Shown here one piece after another: positions 12,540-25,206 of a stretch of 64,000 nt of DNA. A model generated the notes under the pieces. The model made no database searches. It saw only the letters and a program-made list of their open reading frames with translations, and was not told where the DNA came from. Position 1 is the stretch's first letter. Every line of letters begins with the position of its first letter. The translations under genes were made by a program, and so were the position numbers. Source of the DNA: Sweltsa coloradensis (lineage: Eukaryota; Arthropoda; Insecta; Plecoptera; Chloroperlidae); assembly GCA_024449915.1 (NCBI GenBank), contig JAMZAV010001281.1:117185-181184 (forward strand), given 5' to 3'.

Positions 12540-12903
12540 AAGGATCACCACCAATATTAAAACCACGCGAAATAACCTTATTTTAGTAATATCTCTCAAA
12601 CCGTACGTAAAATCGAAAAAGGGCTTCTAGGTCTCACGTAGTTTCGTTAGAACTACAACCTGCATGAAAAATTATTCAAATATTGTAATCAGTAGCGTTT
12701 TCAATTACGATAAACATTAATTTAATTTAAACCTTAATTAAAATCACTACTGGTTACAATAATTGTAAAGGGTTTTATGCAAGATATAGTTCTAACTAAA
12801 CCACATGGGACTTGGTATCTACTTTTTCGTTTTTGTGTAGCGTTAATGAGTTATTACTAAAATAAGGTTATTTCGTGTGGTTTTAATATTGGCGGTAGTC
12901 CTT
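12540..12903. mobile_element. Palindromic MITE-like element (364 bp)
   Basis: The ends AAGGATCACCACCAATATT and (reversed) AAGGACTACCGCCAATATT match. Homology continues inward for over 100 bp per arm, including AACCAC, GAAATAACCTTATTTTAGTA and GTCTCACGTAG-like blocks. It carries no open frame. No target duplication is clear, so the superfamily is unassigned. Confidence 0.75.
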
Positions 12904-15345
12904 CCTCTTAATAATTAGTAACAAAATTAGTTCATAAAAGATCCTGGGTATTAAATCACATCGACATCGCACGCTTCATTGTCGCCATCCCCGACAGAAA
13001 CGTGCACTTGTGAACTTCTCTCGTATATATTTATTTGGTGTTTTGTCGGGGGACGCACGGTAGATGTATTGATTAGTTTTAAAATTGAAGTGTCAACATT
13101 TTGATTCCTCATTCACAAATGTCGTCACGTGCACTCCATTACGTGATCAGAGGGAATTCATCGAGCGGGGAACAGTACATTCAAGTTGGTTCATGGCGGT
13201 TTGCGTTCGGCTTAAGTCCCAGGCAACGGTTTACGAAAGTAAATAAATTAAACTCCTAAAACGTGTTTAAGACTTGAGTTTAACCAAGATTTACTTTCAG
13301 CCTATAATTTACCATGAGCTTGTTATCCTAGAAATGCCATTCAAAGACAATCATTTTTGCCTAAGAGATGTTTCTGATGCGTGGGCCGGCTACAGGCTGC
13401 TTGATATTTTATTGTTATTAAACCATCATTGTTGAGCGCCGAAAGCAATTAATTTGATGACAAGATCTAAATTATTGGAAAATACTAAGGGATGGTGCAG
13501 TGCAAAGCATTTCTCACAAACAAGAGAGTTGTATATATCGCAAGCTAACGGTGAATGTGTACCAAACCAGATAGCACTCGTCGAGAATTCGCTACGCCAA
13601 AGTAGATAATTTACACAGTATTTGATTTAACAATGTTATTTCGACGATTCCTATTTTTACTTCATTTCGTATGCAACAAAGGAAGTATAGGCCTAGGCCT
13701 ACTCACACCAAAAAGATGAATCCCGGACATCGTGCGCATTGTTGTATATTTGAAGACGTGTGATGATGCGATCCTTTCATGGTTTTCGCTCTCACGTACA
13801 CGTGCATGTGCACGTTGTATGTACGTAGATAGATTGTTCTTTGTGAATGATTTGGAGAGCCGACCAAAATATGAATGTAGGTCTACTTCGAGAAAAGTAA
13901 AGTCAGAGTTGGCCATAAATTACAACAACTAGATCTGATTTCATACCGACATGCGCTTTGACTTTTTTATCCGGTTTTAGATAATGTCTATAGATATTGA
14001 TCACATACTGCAGGCTTATTTCTTAAGTTTGTATTTTTAATGTCGTTGAAAGGATGCGATCGAAAATTTTTTTTTTTCAACCTCCTCGAGATACAATGTC
14101 GCGTACGTGCTTGGCGCGACCTAAGGGCGGCTCCCAAAGCTCCAAGTAGAAACTAAATAACTTGGCCGACTAAATTGTGCTAGTATATACTACGTGCTTG
14201 AGCTTTGGACAAATGGACTGTACCGTGAGTGAAACCTATAGGGGAAAGTATGTATTGCTGGAACACACTTTTGAGGATATTAGTTTTAACATGTTACACG
14301 GTTAAGTTGCTGCAGTAAATGTCAAACGTTTACGTAGGTACTCGAAAGTATGGGATATCATATTATATTACGCGTTTTGTTTGAAGCGACATGGTATATT
14401 ATACTTTTCAACCGGATTCTCTTCTCTGTACTCCTGACGTCAAGCGCCCGCTTGTCCTTCACATGCGGTTGAAACTGCGTTATGTAAGGCATACACTGAA
14501 TCCACAAGCCGAAATTGTTGCAACACAACACAATCCATCCATTCGGAAGACCGGACTAAAATGAAGTGTAGTAATAGCATTTATAATCACACCTCCCAAT
14601 CACAGTTGAAATTGCCATGCATTTAATTGTATCACCATTGCACGAACTAATTGAATTAGCCATTCCATATTTACATTTGGTTAATATTAATTGCGTGTGC
14701 AGATCACTGACTTGAATAGAGCCAATGTTCCGACATTTGCGTTTCCTCTATTAATAAGGCTGCCATGTAATCAATTGAATGTACAGGCTACTCAATAATT
14801 CATGGGATGTTTGTAGTTGTAGCGATAACACAATATTAGCAATGATATCGAAGTTTAAAAATAGACCGTATTTTCTGGGTCAAATACCACGAAATCAGAA
14901 TAATCTGGAAACATTGTGATTTGGCATCTTACGCCCGAGAATAATGGGATGAATCAATATTTGAAATAATAATATTAATAAATTTATAAACTAATAATAT
15001 TAAGCAAAAAGTAACAGTAAAATAGTAATTAAAATGCTAAATGAAGCAAATACAAAAAGCAAGGCAATGACCAGTCCTATATAGCACAATGTAGGGGAGC
15101 CGGCAGTTTCGATTTGATATGGACACACGGAAACACATTTAAAGCCGAGTTCATATTTTGAAATCGAAAAGGTAACATTATAACTCAAGCTAATTTTCAC
15201 ATGACGGTGTGGTCAGTTCAGTCATGAGTTTAATAATGTTTCTAATACGCAAGATACCAGCCTACTACCACAAGAGTCGAGTGACGAGAGCTTCACTACG
15301 AGACCTAGCCACGATTATAATCGTTTTGACAACACTTCGATCTCG
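12904..15345. other. Gene-free stretch
   Basis: No recognisable exon or structured repeat was seen. The double palindrome TAGGCCTAGGCCTA occurs near 13688. Confidence 0.45.
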
Positions 15346-15471
15346 GGTTCGATACAACGATGCGGTCTCGGGTACGATACAACGGTGCGGTGTCAGGTTA
15401 CATACAATTATGCGATGTCGCGTTCGATACAACGATGCAATGTTGGGTTCGATACAACGATTGCGATGTTG
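15346..15471 (+). repeat. 25-bp minisatellite, five units
   Basis: The unit is close to GGTTCGATACAACGATGCG plus six bases, repeated five times with drift (one unit is 26 bp). An open frame across the array encodes a repetitive RYND-like peptide, but that follows from the repeat and is not evidence of a gene. The GGTTCGATAC core resembles a tRNA box B. Confidence 0.85.
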
Positions 15472-15712
15472 GAAACTTCACCATCGCATTGCACAAGTTT
15501 CGTCGAACAGCAACCATGAACGTTATCGGTATTCATTTTGTATCCGTCGGCTAGTCGCCAATATGATATTGTAAACGAAATAAGAAAAAAACGTACCAAA
15601 TAAAAATATAGTGCTTCACCATTTGAAAAATGCTTTTATTTTATTTTGTCAAATTTCTCACGCGAGAGTTTCCAATCAATACGGAACCCCCTGCAAGTTT
15701 ACTATCGTTAAC

Positions 15713-15976
15713 ACACCTACAGTGCTGGCTCGAGCACTAAGCGCTTGACTCTGATACGAGATGTCTCGGGTTCGATTCCCGTTGAGACCGGCAATCCTAA
15801 CTGAAGGTTTATTCATAGTTTTTTCTCAATCGATAGTGCGAATGCAAGGGATTCCGTACTCTTTAACAGCCCTAGGACATCCCTTCACATTTCTGGCCTA
15901 TCTGCAACATACTTAGTTCACCTGAAGAGGGGCATATTCCACCCAATAACAAGTTTGATTCCCAGGGTAAAAGTTT
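15713..15976 (+). mobile_element. tRNA-derived SINE, copy B
   Basis: Same family as copy A, opposite orientation. The head GCTCGAGCACTAAGCGCTTG is followed by the box B GGGTTCGATTCCCG, then GAGACCGGCAATCC, ACTGAAGG, GCAAGGGATTCC, GGACATCCCTTCAC and TTCACCTGAAGAGGGGC. The 3' end is more diverged than in copy A. Confidence 0.85.
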
Positions 15977-18900
15977 AACTTTTTTCATGCACACATATTT
16001 TAAATAAACCGCGAAATAAAGTAGTTACTATGCACTAATAGTTTGCCATAGTTTATTCTGCGTGCAATGCTTTTAGACAACAAAGCATATTTTAAAAATC
16101 AATACCGCTATCCCACTCAATTACTTGGCTATTAATGTACATGTGTCATTTCTAGTATAAATTATAATTAGCGCCGTCAGTAAAATCTATTAGCTTATTA
16201 GATTCCGGTCCTCACGACAGTCAGCCCAGCCATGCACACGCGGATATCCATGCATACTTCCTACACCCGCACTTCACTGCATGATGCCACATTCAGGTAC
16301 GGTATTCTATTCGCGCACGACGTTTCACTGACCATCTTGACAGACTTCAGAGAAAGATTAAACGTTCATGTTGAAATACGTAAAAAAATAAATGTTCATT
16401 TACATCATCTTACTAATCAAGATGTTAACCATTAAATTTAGCAGCAGCATGATTATGAAAGTGGTTGAGGAGGTCCCGGCGAAACATGTTACAAGACGAA
16501 CGACAATTTATACTGATTTTATTTATAAATAAATAATACGTAGGCCTAGTATACCGGCAATTCTTTAAGATCAAAATGTAATTTTATAATTCAAACACAA
16601 AGTATCAAAACAAATATATGGTTTAGAGCTTTTTTAATAAAAAAACGTAAAAAAAATGTTCGTTTTATTACTGTTTATGAGAGTAAAACTAGACTCTGTT
16701 TGATAAAAAAAACTCTCAATGGTCGCAACGAATTGCTGCCAGCTATTGATGGAGCCAGGAAGCAATTGATTAAGATTAAACATTGCACATGATCTATAAA
16801 ATGTTATACCAATGAATATCGAACACAAATGGGAGATAATAAGTTTGACTTTAGAACCAAATCCAAATTCGCCCTAAGCATAATCGTGAATTTTAGTCGT
16901 GTCGAGTACAAAGTGAGACTCAAAGCTGTGCAAAGCTTCGGTTATCTGTGCTTTCCGTAATGAAAACTACAACCGAGCATGCCCCAAGTCGATACACGTC
17001 GACTGTTACCAAAGTAGAGAATATGCTGCATGCTTCCAGTTTATACGTCCGCTGAGGAAATAGTTTGTCCGAATAAACTATCTGACTACCAGACAGCTTT
17101 GATAAAAACCTTGGGTATAGAATGTTTTATTAGGACGCGACGTAGATGTAAACTAGTTCCATATTGTACATTGTTCACAAAACATTATTGTACTTTCCTC
17201 GAAATAATACAACAAGTATGTACTTGACCCTATCTTCTATCTATCTAGAATATCGTGATTTTGATTCGAGAGATATTGGAGGTGCATGTGCAGATACCTA
17301 TCAGTCTTCTGTGTGTAGGCTTCATCGTAGTAGTCAAAATACGTTTTTCATAACTTGTGAACAATGTAGGAAAACAAAGCCAGTTTATTATGAAGAATTG
17401 ATAGTCTACGTAAAGTGAAATACGTTACCAGAATGTTCTTTTATAGACAAAATAATAATTATATAGCGTAGCGTAGGCCTATAATTTAATTGAAGACAAA
17501 ATTGATTGAAAATAAATTAAATTAAAACAAAATCATTACTTCGTGTTTGTATTGAAAAGAACGCAAAGCATTTCAAAATTCAATCTTGACATTCACGATT
17601 TTCGAATAATTTCCCTATAAGTTAATCGCTATGACATATGGGGTACAACGTCATGGTCACGAATATAACATGCAAACTCGCATCAAATAGTTACAAGGGA
17701 TGTTACAGACATCATACCCTATTTTAACAAAAACTGTTTGCTATTCACGACTCATAAACAGATTTCCTTGGCCGTCAGTATACGTGGCGTGTTGCTTACG
17801 ATTTCCTCTCTAGCAAAGCAAGTATGACAGGGACCATTATTGCTGTATTCTCTAGAGGCAACAGTAACCTCGTCGAATAGTTGTTGACCAGTTGACATGA
17901 CAGTGACTGTGAGCGTCGTCTTCGGATGCAGCCATTAGCAACGTGTTCATGGTTATATTACACCTGAATTGAGAGGAAGCAGTTGAATTAACTGAAACAT
18001 AATAGTCTTATAAGCAGACTAGCTATCTTCTCACGAAACAAGACGCGTGCACACAACATTAGCACAAAGACAATGTAATCTACCTCCGCGTCGCTGCATA
18101 CTGGGTTCACCGCAAGTCAACAAAACTTCCTCCTCATCCCCTATGACTAAACTCCACCCACAGACTAGTTGTCATAAGTCCCTCACGACGTCAGAGCAAG
18201 TCCTGCCAATTGCTCCAGCTCTTGCCATTTATTCCAACACAGGAATACGATATAACGTGGTCCACACTACTCAACGCGATTCGAATGAATGCTGAAACTA
18301 ATGTTGTTACACGAGCCATAAAACTGTTGAAATATGCTTTATGAACAAACAAATGCGGAAATGGAGTAAACTTCTGCATCGTCGTGTACTGTGTGCAAAT
18401 TTGAAGCTATATTTCAATTGCCTACGTTATAAGCTATGAAATAAATCACACGCTAGCCACCCTTCCCAATAACACCAGTCACATCTGACGTTGTTAGTTG
18501 AATTCACTAACAAACTAAGCCAGACAGATGCCTCATGCAAGAATAGTTCATGGTATAGGGAAAAGCTCTCTTGAGCTTATTAATAATGAAACAAGCACAC
18601 GTTTCATTGAAGAATTGACTGATAAAATGATCAATTGCATTGTCATGAAATACAATAGGCGATATAGCTAAAAACATAATTTGCGTACGGCCGTGCTTGT
18701 ATACACTTTTGATGTAAGAAACTTATTTTTAAGACAACACTCCTTTGTTTGACAAACTTGTTAAGTGAAGAAAAACAGGATGCGGACTGGCGCCATGCAG
18801 TCGAATCTATGGTAATTCCTGAGCACTCGCAAGAAGTTTTAAAAGCTCTATAGCCGCCACCCCCTAGATAGAGTCAAGCATGCGTTGGGTTGATAAAAGA

Positions 18901-19530
18901 CGCTCAATGCTAGGAGGGCCGTCGCCCCCACCCCTTTCACTAACACTCCGAATGATTAATAAACATGACATTAGTATTAAATCAAATAGCAAGCCTTTAA
19001 GTTCACTATTCAGTTGATCCAGATATTATTATAAATCAAGTGTTGGTGTCCAAAGTTGTACATAAATTACACTATAACCACAAGTTTTGATTGGCCACAA
19101 CAATTAGAAAGAGAATATTTTAAAAACTTAGAGACTTCGCTGTAACACATTGTACAAGTATTATTAATTTCAACGTCATTCTGTTCACGTTACAAACTGA
19201 TTACAAAGTACGAAATACGTACAAACCACAATAGATGTCATTAAAACAATTGAACGAATTTGAACAACTTTTAGTAAAGTAAGTATAACTCACTAATGTA
19301 AAATATATACAATTTGGATATATTAAAAATTGAGATAAATTTAAACGATTTATTTTAAATTAAATTAAATTTCATGTACATATAATGACATACGCTATGA
19401 AATACGAGTAATGAAAACAAGAATTAAACAAAAAAGAAAGGGAAGAAAAGAAAGCAGAGCAAGGAATGGGGAAATAAAACAAAAGAAAACAGGAAAATCT
19501 AAAAAAATATTTGTTCATGGTTGTTAATAT
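15977..19530. other. Gene-free stretch
   Basis: No exon is recognised. Around 16460-16490 the string GAGGAGGTCCCGGCGAAAC resembles a retroelement tail signature. The frame at 18047-18295 is proline/serine-rich but has no family resemblance or splice context. Confidence 0.45.
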
Positions 19531-19562
19531 TTTGATATTTGGTGGAGGTGCCGGGTCCAAGA
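19531..19562 (-). repeat. Copy of the ACCCGGCACCTCCACCAA motif
   Basis: The reverse complement of the string at 19537 gives GGACCCGGCACCTCCACCAA. The same motif is found at about 1716, 2587 and 3254, so it marks a dispersed element. Only this short conserved part is recognisable. Confidence 0.55.
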
Positions 19563-22500
19563 AACATTTTAAACGTGTCATTTCTGGAAAGCTCCAGTCG
19601 CGTTTACCGTGTTATCTACATATGCCAGTCAAAAAATTAATTAATACTAGTTGACAACATATAACTACTTATAAACACTAATTTTCGGCTCCTTTCTCAT
19701 CATCAATCTTGAACCTGACGTGAGTTAATCTGTGTAGTGGCCTCGCAAAGCGGGTCTAATTAATTTCTGATCACATTTAGGTCTGACGAGTTGTTATTTT
19801 GTAAAAGTACAGCGTTCAATCATATATGCTTTTAGATGTTTTGACATGTGTTTAGTAGGTACCATCTTCCCTAATACCAGGAGAAGTAGCTATTAGCTAA
19901 CATGTGGGGGGGGGGACGACACAGTGGCGTAGCACAGAATTCTTCCCCCCCCCCCCCCTCCGTGACTTAATAAAAATGTATATATTTATTTACTAAAACA
20001 CTTCACTAAAATAAAGCTTACATCCTAATTCATCAACTGCTGCACCAACTAAAAGCCGTTGGGCTAATCTCAACGAAAGTAACATGGGAACGCTAAACGA
20101 TAATAGCCGAAAATGTTCGTTCGTAGTATTCAAACTACGCCTACATATTTCTATCGATGAAGATAACTTTTTTGTACATACTATACTGATAAAGGTGATA
20201 CTAATCCTCGTAAATAGCTTGTTTAACAAATTTTCACCCCGTTTGGTCAAACACAATTGTAAGATATCGTATAAAATTTGCAATTTTGTATGCACTTTGA
20301 GGGCTTGCACGAAAAAATCTGTGATTTAAATGGAAAGGGGGCTACGCACGAGAAATATGTATTTAGTTATTTGTCGGTGGGTAAAAACAGAACAAGAAAA
20401 TGTTGATTTCTCTTCATGTAATTTTAAAAGTACGAAAGTACTGCACTCTGTCTGGAAGGAGTTTCCGGACGCAAGCCTCGAGCAATGCCAAACCACTGAG
20501 TTACTCCCACTCAATGAGCTACTTCTCATTACTACTACTCGTTGAGAAATAAATTTTAGTTAATTTCAATTTTGTTTTTGTTTCTTTCATCCGTATCTTG
20601 CTCGATCGTATCTACAAAGTCTGCTAGTGTCTATTAAACAACATATTTCGCTGTAGAAAAACGTAAATGTTGGTTCTCTAGAAAATTCTTAGATGTGTAG
20701 CCTACTTTTATTATGAATGTAATAATAGTAATAGATTATAGAATATTGCTGGAATATTGAGAATATTCTTAAGACCTTTGAGTGATTTTTTGGCTTATAC
20801 AACAATTTTTACAAATAAAGTTGAACTAGTTTTTTTTGTTTGGGGGGGGGTTCGGGGTGGGCAGTGAACTTTTTCATATTTTCTTAAATTATACAATAAT
20901 TTTTAATAATTTTATGTTTTATTTTAAATTTTCATTAAATGTGATCTATTTCATCGAGGAAACACGGGTTCGATTCCAACCACGAGCAACAACTGCGACT
21001 CACGATTCCATCCTGGATTTCACTCCGTCAGAAGGTATCTTAATTCTAAAAGCTACCGATTTAACGTTCCTGGTTGCCCTTTATGTGTAGTCAGGGAAAA
21101 ATAACGAATCATGTTAGCCCTATCTGCGCTTCTTCGGACGATTGAGTCTACAGAAGTGTATCTGTTGGTCTAAGAAACGATATAAATAATTAAATTAATT
21201 TATTAATTAATTAATTAATTAATAAATAAATAAATAAATAAATAAATAAACAAACAAAATAAGTTCATATTTAGAGTATACACACTAAGCCACAGAACTG
21301 ATTTTTAGTGGGGAACATTAAATTCAAAGCTTTCCAAGCCAACCCAGTAAGCGCCGACACCATCGACGAGCGAACAATGACCAACTAGAAATTATGTACA
21401 ACATAATGTTCATTGCAAATGAAGAGAACATATTTATGCAGGTACGTTCACAATGAAATAAATCTTTTGGAATGCCGACTTAGGCCCTACTTCAAGAAAC
21501 TTGTGAATGTATCAATGTATTGTGCAGTAAAACAATCTTCAAACACATTCTTTCACTACTGATATATGCTACTTCTATTAGCTTTCTTCGTGCCTCGGTT
21601 GATTAATTAGACTTAGCTCTGTGCTATAGCGTTGGTGGGAATTCATTCTTCATCATTTCGGTTTTTTGGGCGGCGAGGGAAGGCGGGGGAGGAGGGGAGG
21701 CACACGTGCAGAGCTCCGAGTGGAAGAGTCGCAGTCTCGCGAGGACCGTTCGTCATGAAGACGAGGAGAAAATGTTGCCATGGAAGATATTAAAATAAAT
21801 TAATTATGTATGAGTATCATGCTGCGATGTAAATTGAATTTATATTACTTTGTTAGCAATTCCGTATTTTCATATTGTCTTCCACGAGCAAAGGAAATAT
21901 AGACCTGAGAGATCGTGTTTCTGTTCAGAGCTTAAGCCCGTCTTGGAAAGACAGCCAGACACGGAGGGATGAGCATTGAACAACGCACTTCGAGTTTTAT
22001 TTTATAATAATAGAAATAATTTACGGACAAACTGACTATTCCTATGTTAACACGATGCAATGAAGGAAAACAAAACAATGCAGCATATCATAACGATTTA
22101 CGTCATTACTACACTGTATTTTCCGACTAAGGGTAATCAGTATTAAATTTCAGCCTGTTATTTCGGAGGATACATATTCTTGAAAATTACTACTTTGTAA
22201 TTCCTTACAGATCGAAGTGTAGACTATAACTACTATAGTATTCACAGCAAATACGTAAATCGTTGCTGCACTTATACATCTTTACTTTGGTTCAATTTCT
22301 GTGCCAAGGATTAGAGGAGTTGATGTTTTTATTATATAATTATATACTTCTCATTACTATCGATCAAAATAGGTACTCAACATAGTTTTCTCATTTTATA
22401 AATTTAATTTAACCTTATTGGCATTTTAAAACAAACATTTAAGGAAACCCCATACAATAGTTCTTTTAAGGTGGACGACAAAACATAATATGTCTACAAA

Positions 22501-22667
22501 TTTATTGGTTTAGACGCGAGAAAGTTATATACCGTATTCAAAATAAAAGTGCTATTCCACGTAACTCTACACCATACGATCTAGACAAATGCGTGTAGTA
22601 ACGCATGCCGTCTTTGTTGGATATCTGCCCTATGGTTACGGACGTATACACAAAAGGAGCGAATATT
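19563..22667. other. Gene-free stretch with simple repeats
   Basis: No exon is supported. The CAGTGGCGTAGC end of an hAT-type element occurs at 19922 beside a C-run, but no partner end was found. A box B-like GGGTTCGATTCC is at about 20968. A GC-rich patch at 21665-21760 stands out from AT-rich surroundings and could be a promoter or 5'UTR, but no reading frame supports that. Confidence 0.45.
21189..21258. repeat. AT microsatellite (ATTA/AATA)n
   Basis: Runs of TTAATTAATTAA pass into AATAAATAAATAAATAAA and end in AACAAACAAA. This is simple sequence. Confidence 0.9.
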
Positions 22668-23346
22668 TGAGGGGCGTAGAAGCAAAGTGGACCAACCCAC
22701 ACAATTCTCTTTCTGAGATAATTTGGGTTAAAGTTGGGAGCAACTTATAAAATGTAGCTTCAACTGTTGGGATTGGAATGCAGTCTATTGCTTTCCTAAC
22801 ATAACTTAAAATATCACATCTTTAAATTTATTAAAAATTCATAACTTCAGTAGAAAATACCTTATCAAAGTGATTGGTCCATTTTGCCTCTCAACAATTT
22901 TTCAGTAGTAAATACCTTATCAAAGTGGCTTGGTCCACTTTGCCTCTTAAAAGTGGGTTGGTCCATTTTGCCTCTCAACAATGATGTCAGTATTTTATCT
23001 TGTGGCTTGGTCCAAATCATTTGGTGACTAATGTGCTAAGTACATGCATAAAATCATTATTAATGTTAACTAACAACGATTATAATATCATTACAAACTC
23101 ACCTGGTAAAATATAGGAAGATGCAGCAGACAAAAGCAAACTTTTTGTGGCTTGGTCCACTTTGCCTCTAAAACTTTTTCATGATTTTAGGTTGGTCCAA
23201 CTGTTTTCTTTGTAGATACATGTTAACGGTGGCGGTGAGAGGTTGGTCCGTTTTACCACTTAATATTTTGAATGTGAGTTATACAGAAATGCACCTAACT
23301 CTATTAAAAAAATGTGGGTTGGTCCACTTTGCTTCTACGCCCCTCA
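22668..23346. mobile_element. Terminal-inverted-repeat element with GGTTGGTCC motif array
   Basis: The outer 34 bp are perfect inverted repeats: TGAGGGGCGTAGAAGCAAAG, then TGGACCAACCCACA, returning reversed at the right end. The inside is non-coding but holds about nine copies of a motif near TTGGTCCACTTTGCCTCT, mostly in one orientation. These lie at about 22691 (reversed), 22876, 22932, 22966, 23005, 23153, 23194, 23246 and 23319. A block with AAATACCTTATCAAAGTG is duplicated within it. No convincing target duplication was seen. It is probably a non-autonomous DNA transposon whose internal repeats could be transposase-binding sites. Confidence 0.8.
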
Positions 23347-23596
23347 TTTCATGGTCCTCATCAAAACTGAAATGTTAATCAGTAACCGCTTCGAGGTCTG
23401 TACTAAAGCCAACTTTACTTGACATGTAATAGGTCATGTTTAAACCTCATGCCAAGATTTTACGTTTAACAAGATCTTGGCAAGATTTTTAGCCAGAGGT
23501 GAAGGCAAAAGAAAAAGGCGTAATGCCTAAAAAAGTAAGTTTAGTTTCGCGATTTAGGGCACTGGTTTTAAAAGATCAGAAGGTGATGATATATTG

Positions 23597-24570
23597 TTGG
23601 ATGAGCGTAGCGAGCGAAGCGAAAACATCAATTTCACTGACCCCTCAAAAAATTTAGCTCCAATGTTTTTTTGTTTTTTTTTGTTTTTTTTTGTTTTTTG
23701 TCTGTATTTTTGTCTGTTTGTTAGCAGGATTCCGGGCAAACGGCATAAGCGATCTTGATGAAAATTTGAGGGGACCTTCGAAATCTCTGAACTTAGAAGT
23801 GTATTGTTTTTGGGCACAATCGAAGAAATATTTCTCATGAATATCGTACTTTTACGATTTTTTTCGATTTTTAGTGCGATATTTTCGTGCCATTTGGGCC
23901 GATTCTGACCAAACGGGTGGGGCTACAACGGTCATATTATACATGAACATTAAAGTTATGGTGATGTAGTACCTCTTGAAAGAAAAAATTGAAAAAGTTA
24001 GCCAGAATCCATAGAAATAAAGCTTTTAATATAAGTTTTTTACGGTTTAGTGCGATATTTTCGAGCCATTTGGGCCGATTGTGACCAAACGGGTGGGGCT
24101 ACAACGTTCATATTTAACATGGACATTAAGGTTATGGTGATGTAGTACCTTTTGAAAGAAAAAGTTGAAAAAGTTAGCTAGAATCCATAGAAATAAAAGT
24201 TTTAATATTAGTTTTTCAATTTTTATTGCGATATTTTCGTCACATTTGGGCCGATTCTGACCAAACGGGTGGGGCTACAACGTTTAGATTTCACATGTAC
24301 ATTAACGTTATGGTGATGTAGTACCTTTCGAAAGAAAAAGTTGAAAAAGTTAGTCAGAATCCACAGAAATAAAGGTTTTAATATGAGTTTTTTGAGGTTT
24401 ATAATACCAATTAACAAGTATAACAATAGAAACTTGACAACAATCACCTACAATGCATTCAAAAAGCACTTGCAAAGGAAAAGTGCAAACAAACGCAAAA
24501 AACGCAAACAAAAAACTTACAAAAAAAACGCTCATCCATCAACGCGGCGGGACTTTAGCGTTTTCCTAGT
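23597..24570 (+). mobile_element. Helentron-like non-autonomous element, copy B
   Basis: It starts TTGGATGAGCGTAGCGAGCG and ends with CGCTCATCC, an AACGC...GCGTT hairpin and TTCCTAG|T. Its body has three tandem 176-bp units starting at 23873, 24049 and 24225, each carrying CCAAACGGGTGGGGCTACAA. Copies A and E carry one such unit. Frames inside it reflect the repeat and are not genes. Confidence 0.6.
23873..24400 (+). repeat. Three tandem 176-bp units inside copy B
   Basis: Each unit starts near TGCGATATTTTCG and contains ATTTGGGCCGATT, GACCAAACGGGTGGGGC and GGTGATGTAGTACCT. Unit starts are exactly 176 bp apart. Expansion to three units distinguishes this copy from A and E. Confidence 0.85.
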
Positions 24571-24693
24571 AGGCTTTCACGACCCGTAAATATTTGGATG
24601 ATGCTTGGACTGTTGCGTCGTGTCGATGATGAGGCACTGCTCGACGTTTCACCGCCCACATTGGTGGCTTCTTCAAGACTGATCAGAAATTAG
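24571..24693 (-). repeat. Retroelement tail (Penelope-like signature)
   Basis: On the minus strand it reads CTTGAAGAAGCCACC, GGGCGGTGAAACGTCGAG, CAGTGCCTCATC and finally GGGTCGTGAAAGCCT. The arrangement 'gaagaagcc...gtgaaacgtcgagcagtg...gtgaaagcct' is a widespread tail of animal interspersed repeats, often classed with Penelope-like elements. It touches the end of Helentron-like copy B directly, so the latter may have inserted beside it. Confidence 0.5.
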
Positions 24694-25089
24694 TTGCGTT
24701 TTTATGTTTGAAGTGGCGTAAAACCATTCTATATAACCTACTCAATCCACTAACATTATACAATCAGCAACCATGACTATTTTTACTATACACAGATTAA
24801 TAAATATTTAATAATTTATATATGCGCAAAAAAAAAGTTTGCTAGACAGAGAGTAAAATTATTATCCCACTCATGTACAAAGACTTACGTCAGTATAAGT
24901 TGTGGACGCAAAAATGGCCGAATTGTCTCCGGCGATAATGTTTGGAGATCAATGGAAACGAAATGCAAGCAAAAACCAGACCCAAATGAAACGAATAAAT
25001 TATTCTAGCACAGTATTTCTAGATAAAAAAAAGCAAACTTTTAATAAATTATGTGTTTTGGGTAACCTACAACGTCTATGTATTGGTCA

Positions 25090-25190
25090 AAACACAATAT
25101 ATTTAGCGCTCTCGATGGAGTGGTTAAAACGAGAGCAATATCTAGATGCTAAAAGTCACGGGTTCAATTTGAACTCCATTTTTTTTATAA
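25090..25190 (+). repeat. tRNA-like SINE head, decayed
   Basis: TGGAGTGGTTAAAACGAGAG resembles a box A and CGGGTTCAATTTGAA a box B, about 45 bases apart. It lies just upstream of Helentron-like copy C. Confidence 0.35.
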
Positions 25191-25206
25191 AAAAAGTGCA
25201 ATTTTT

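Noticed and set aside
15209..15574. 121-codon plus-strand frame
   Set aside because: Its repetitive part is the 25-bp minisatellite and the rest has no coding signature.
19922..20350. A complete hAT-type element starting CAGTGGCGTAGC
   Set aside because: No matching right end or 8-bp duplication could be found.
24571..24693. Hammerhead ribozyme in the retroelement tail
   Set aside because: CTGATCAG and GTGAAACGTC superficially resemble the ribozyme core, but I could not pair the required stems.
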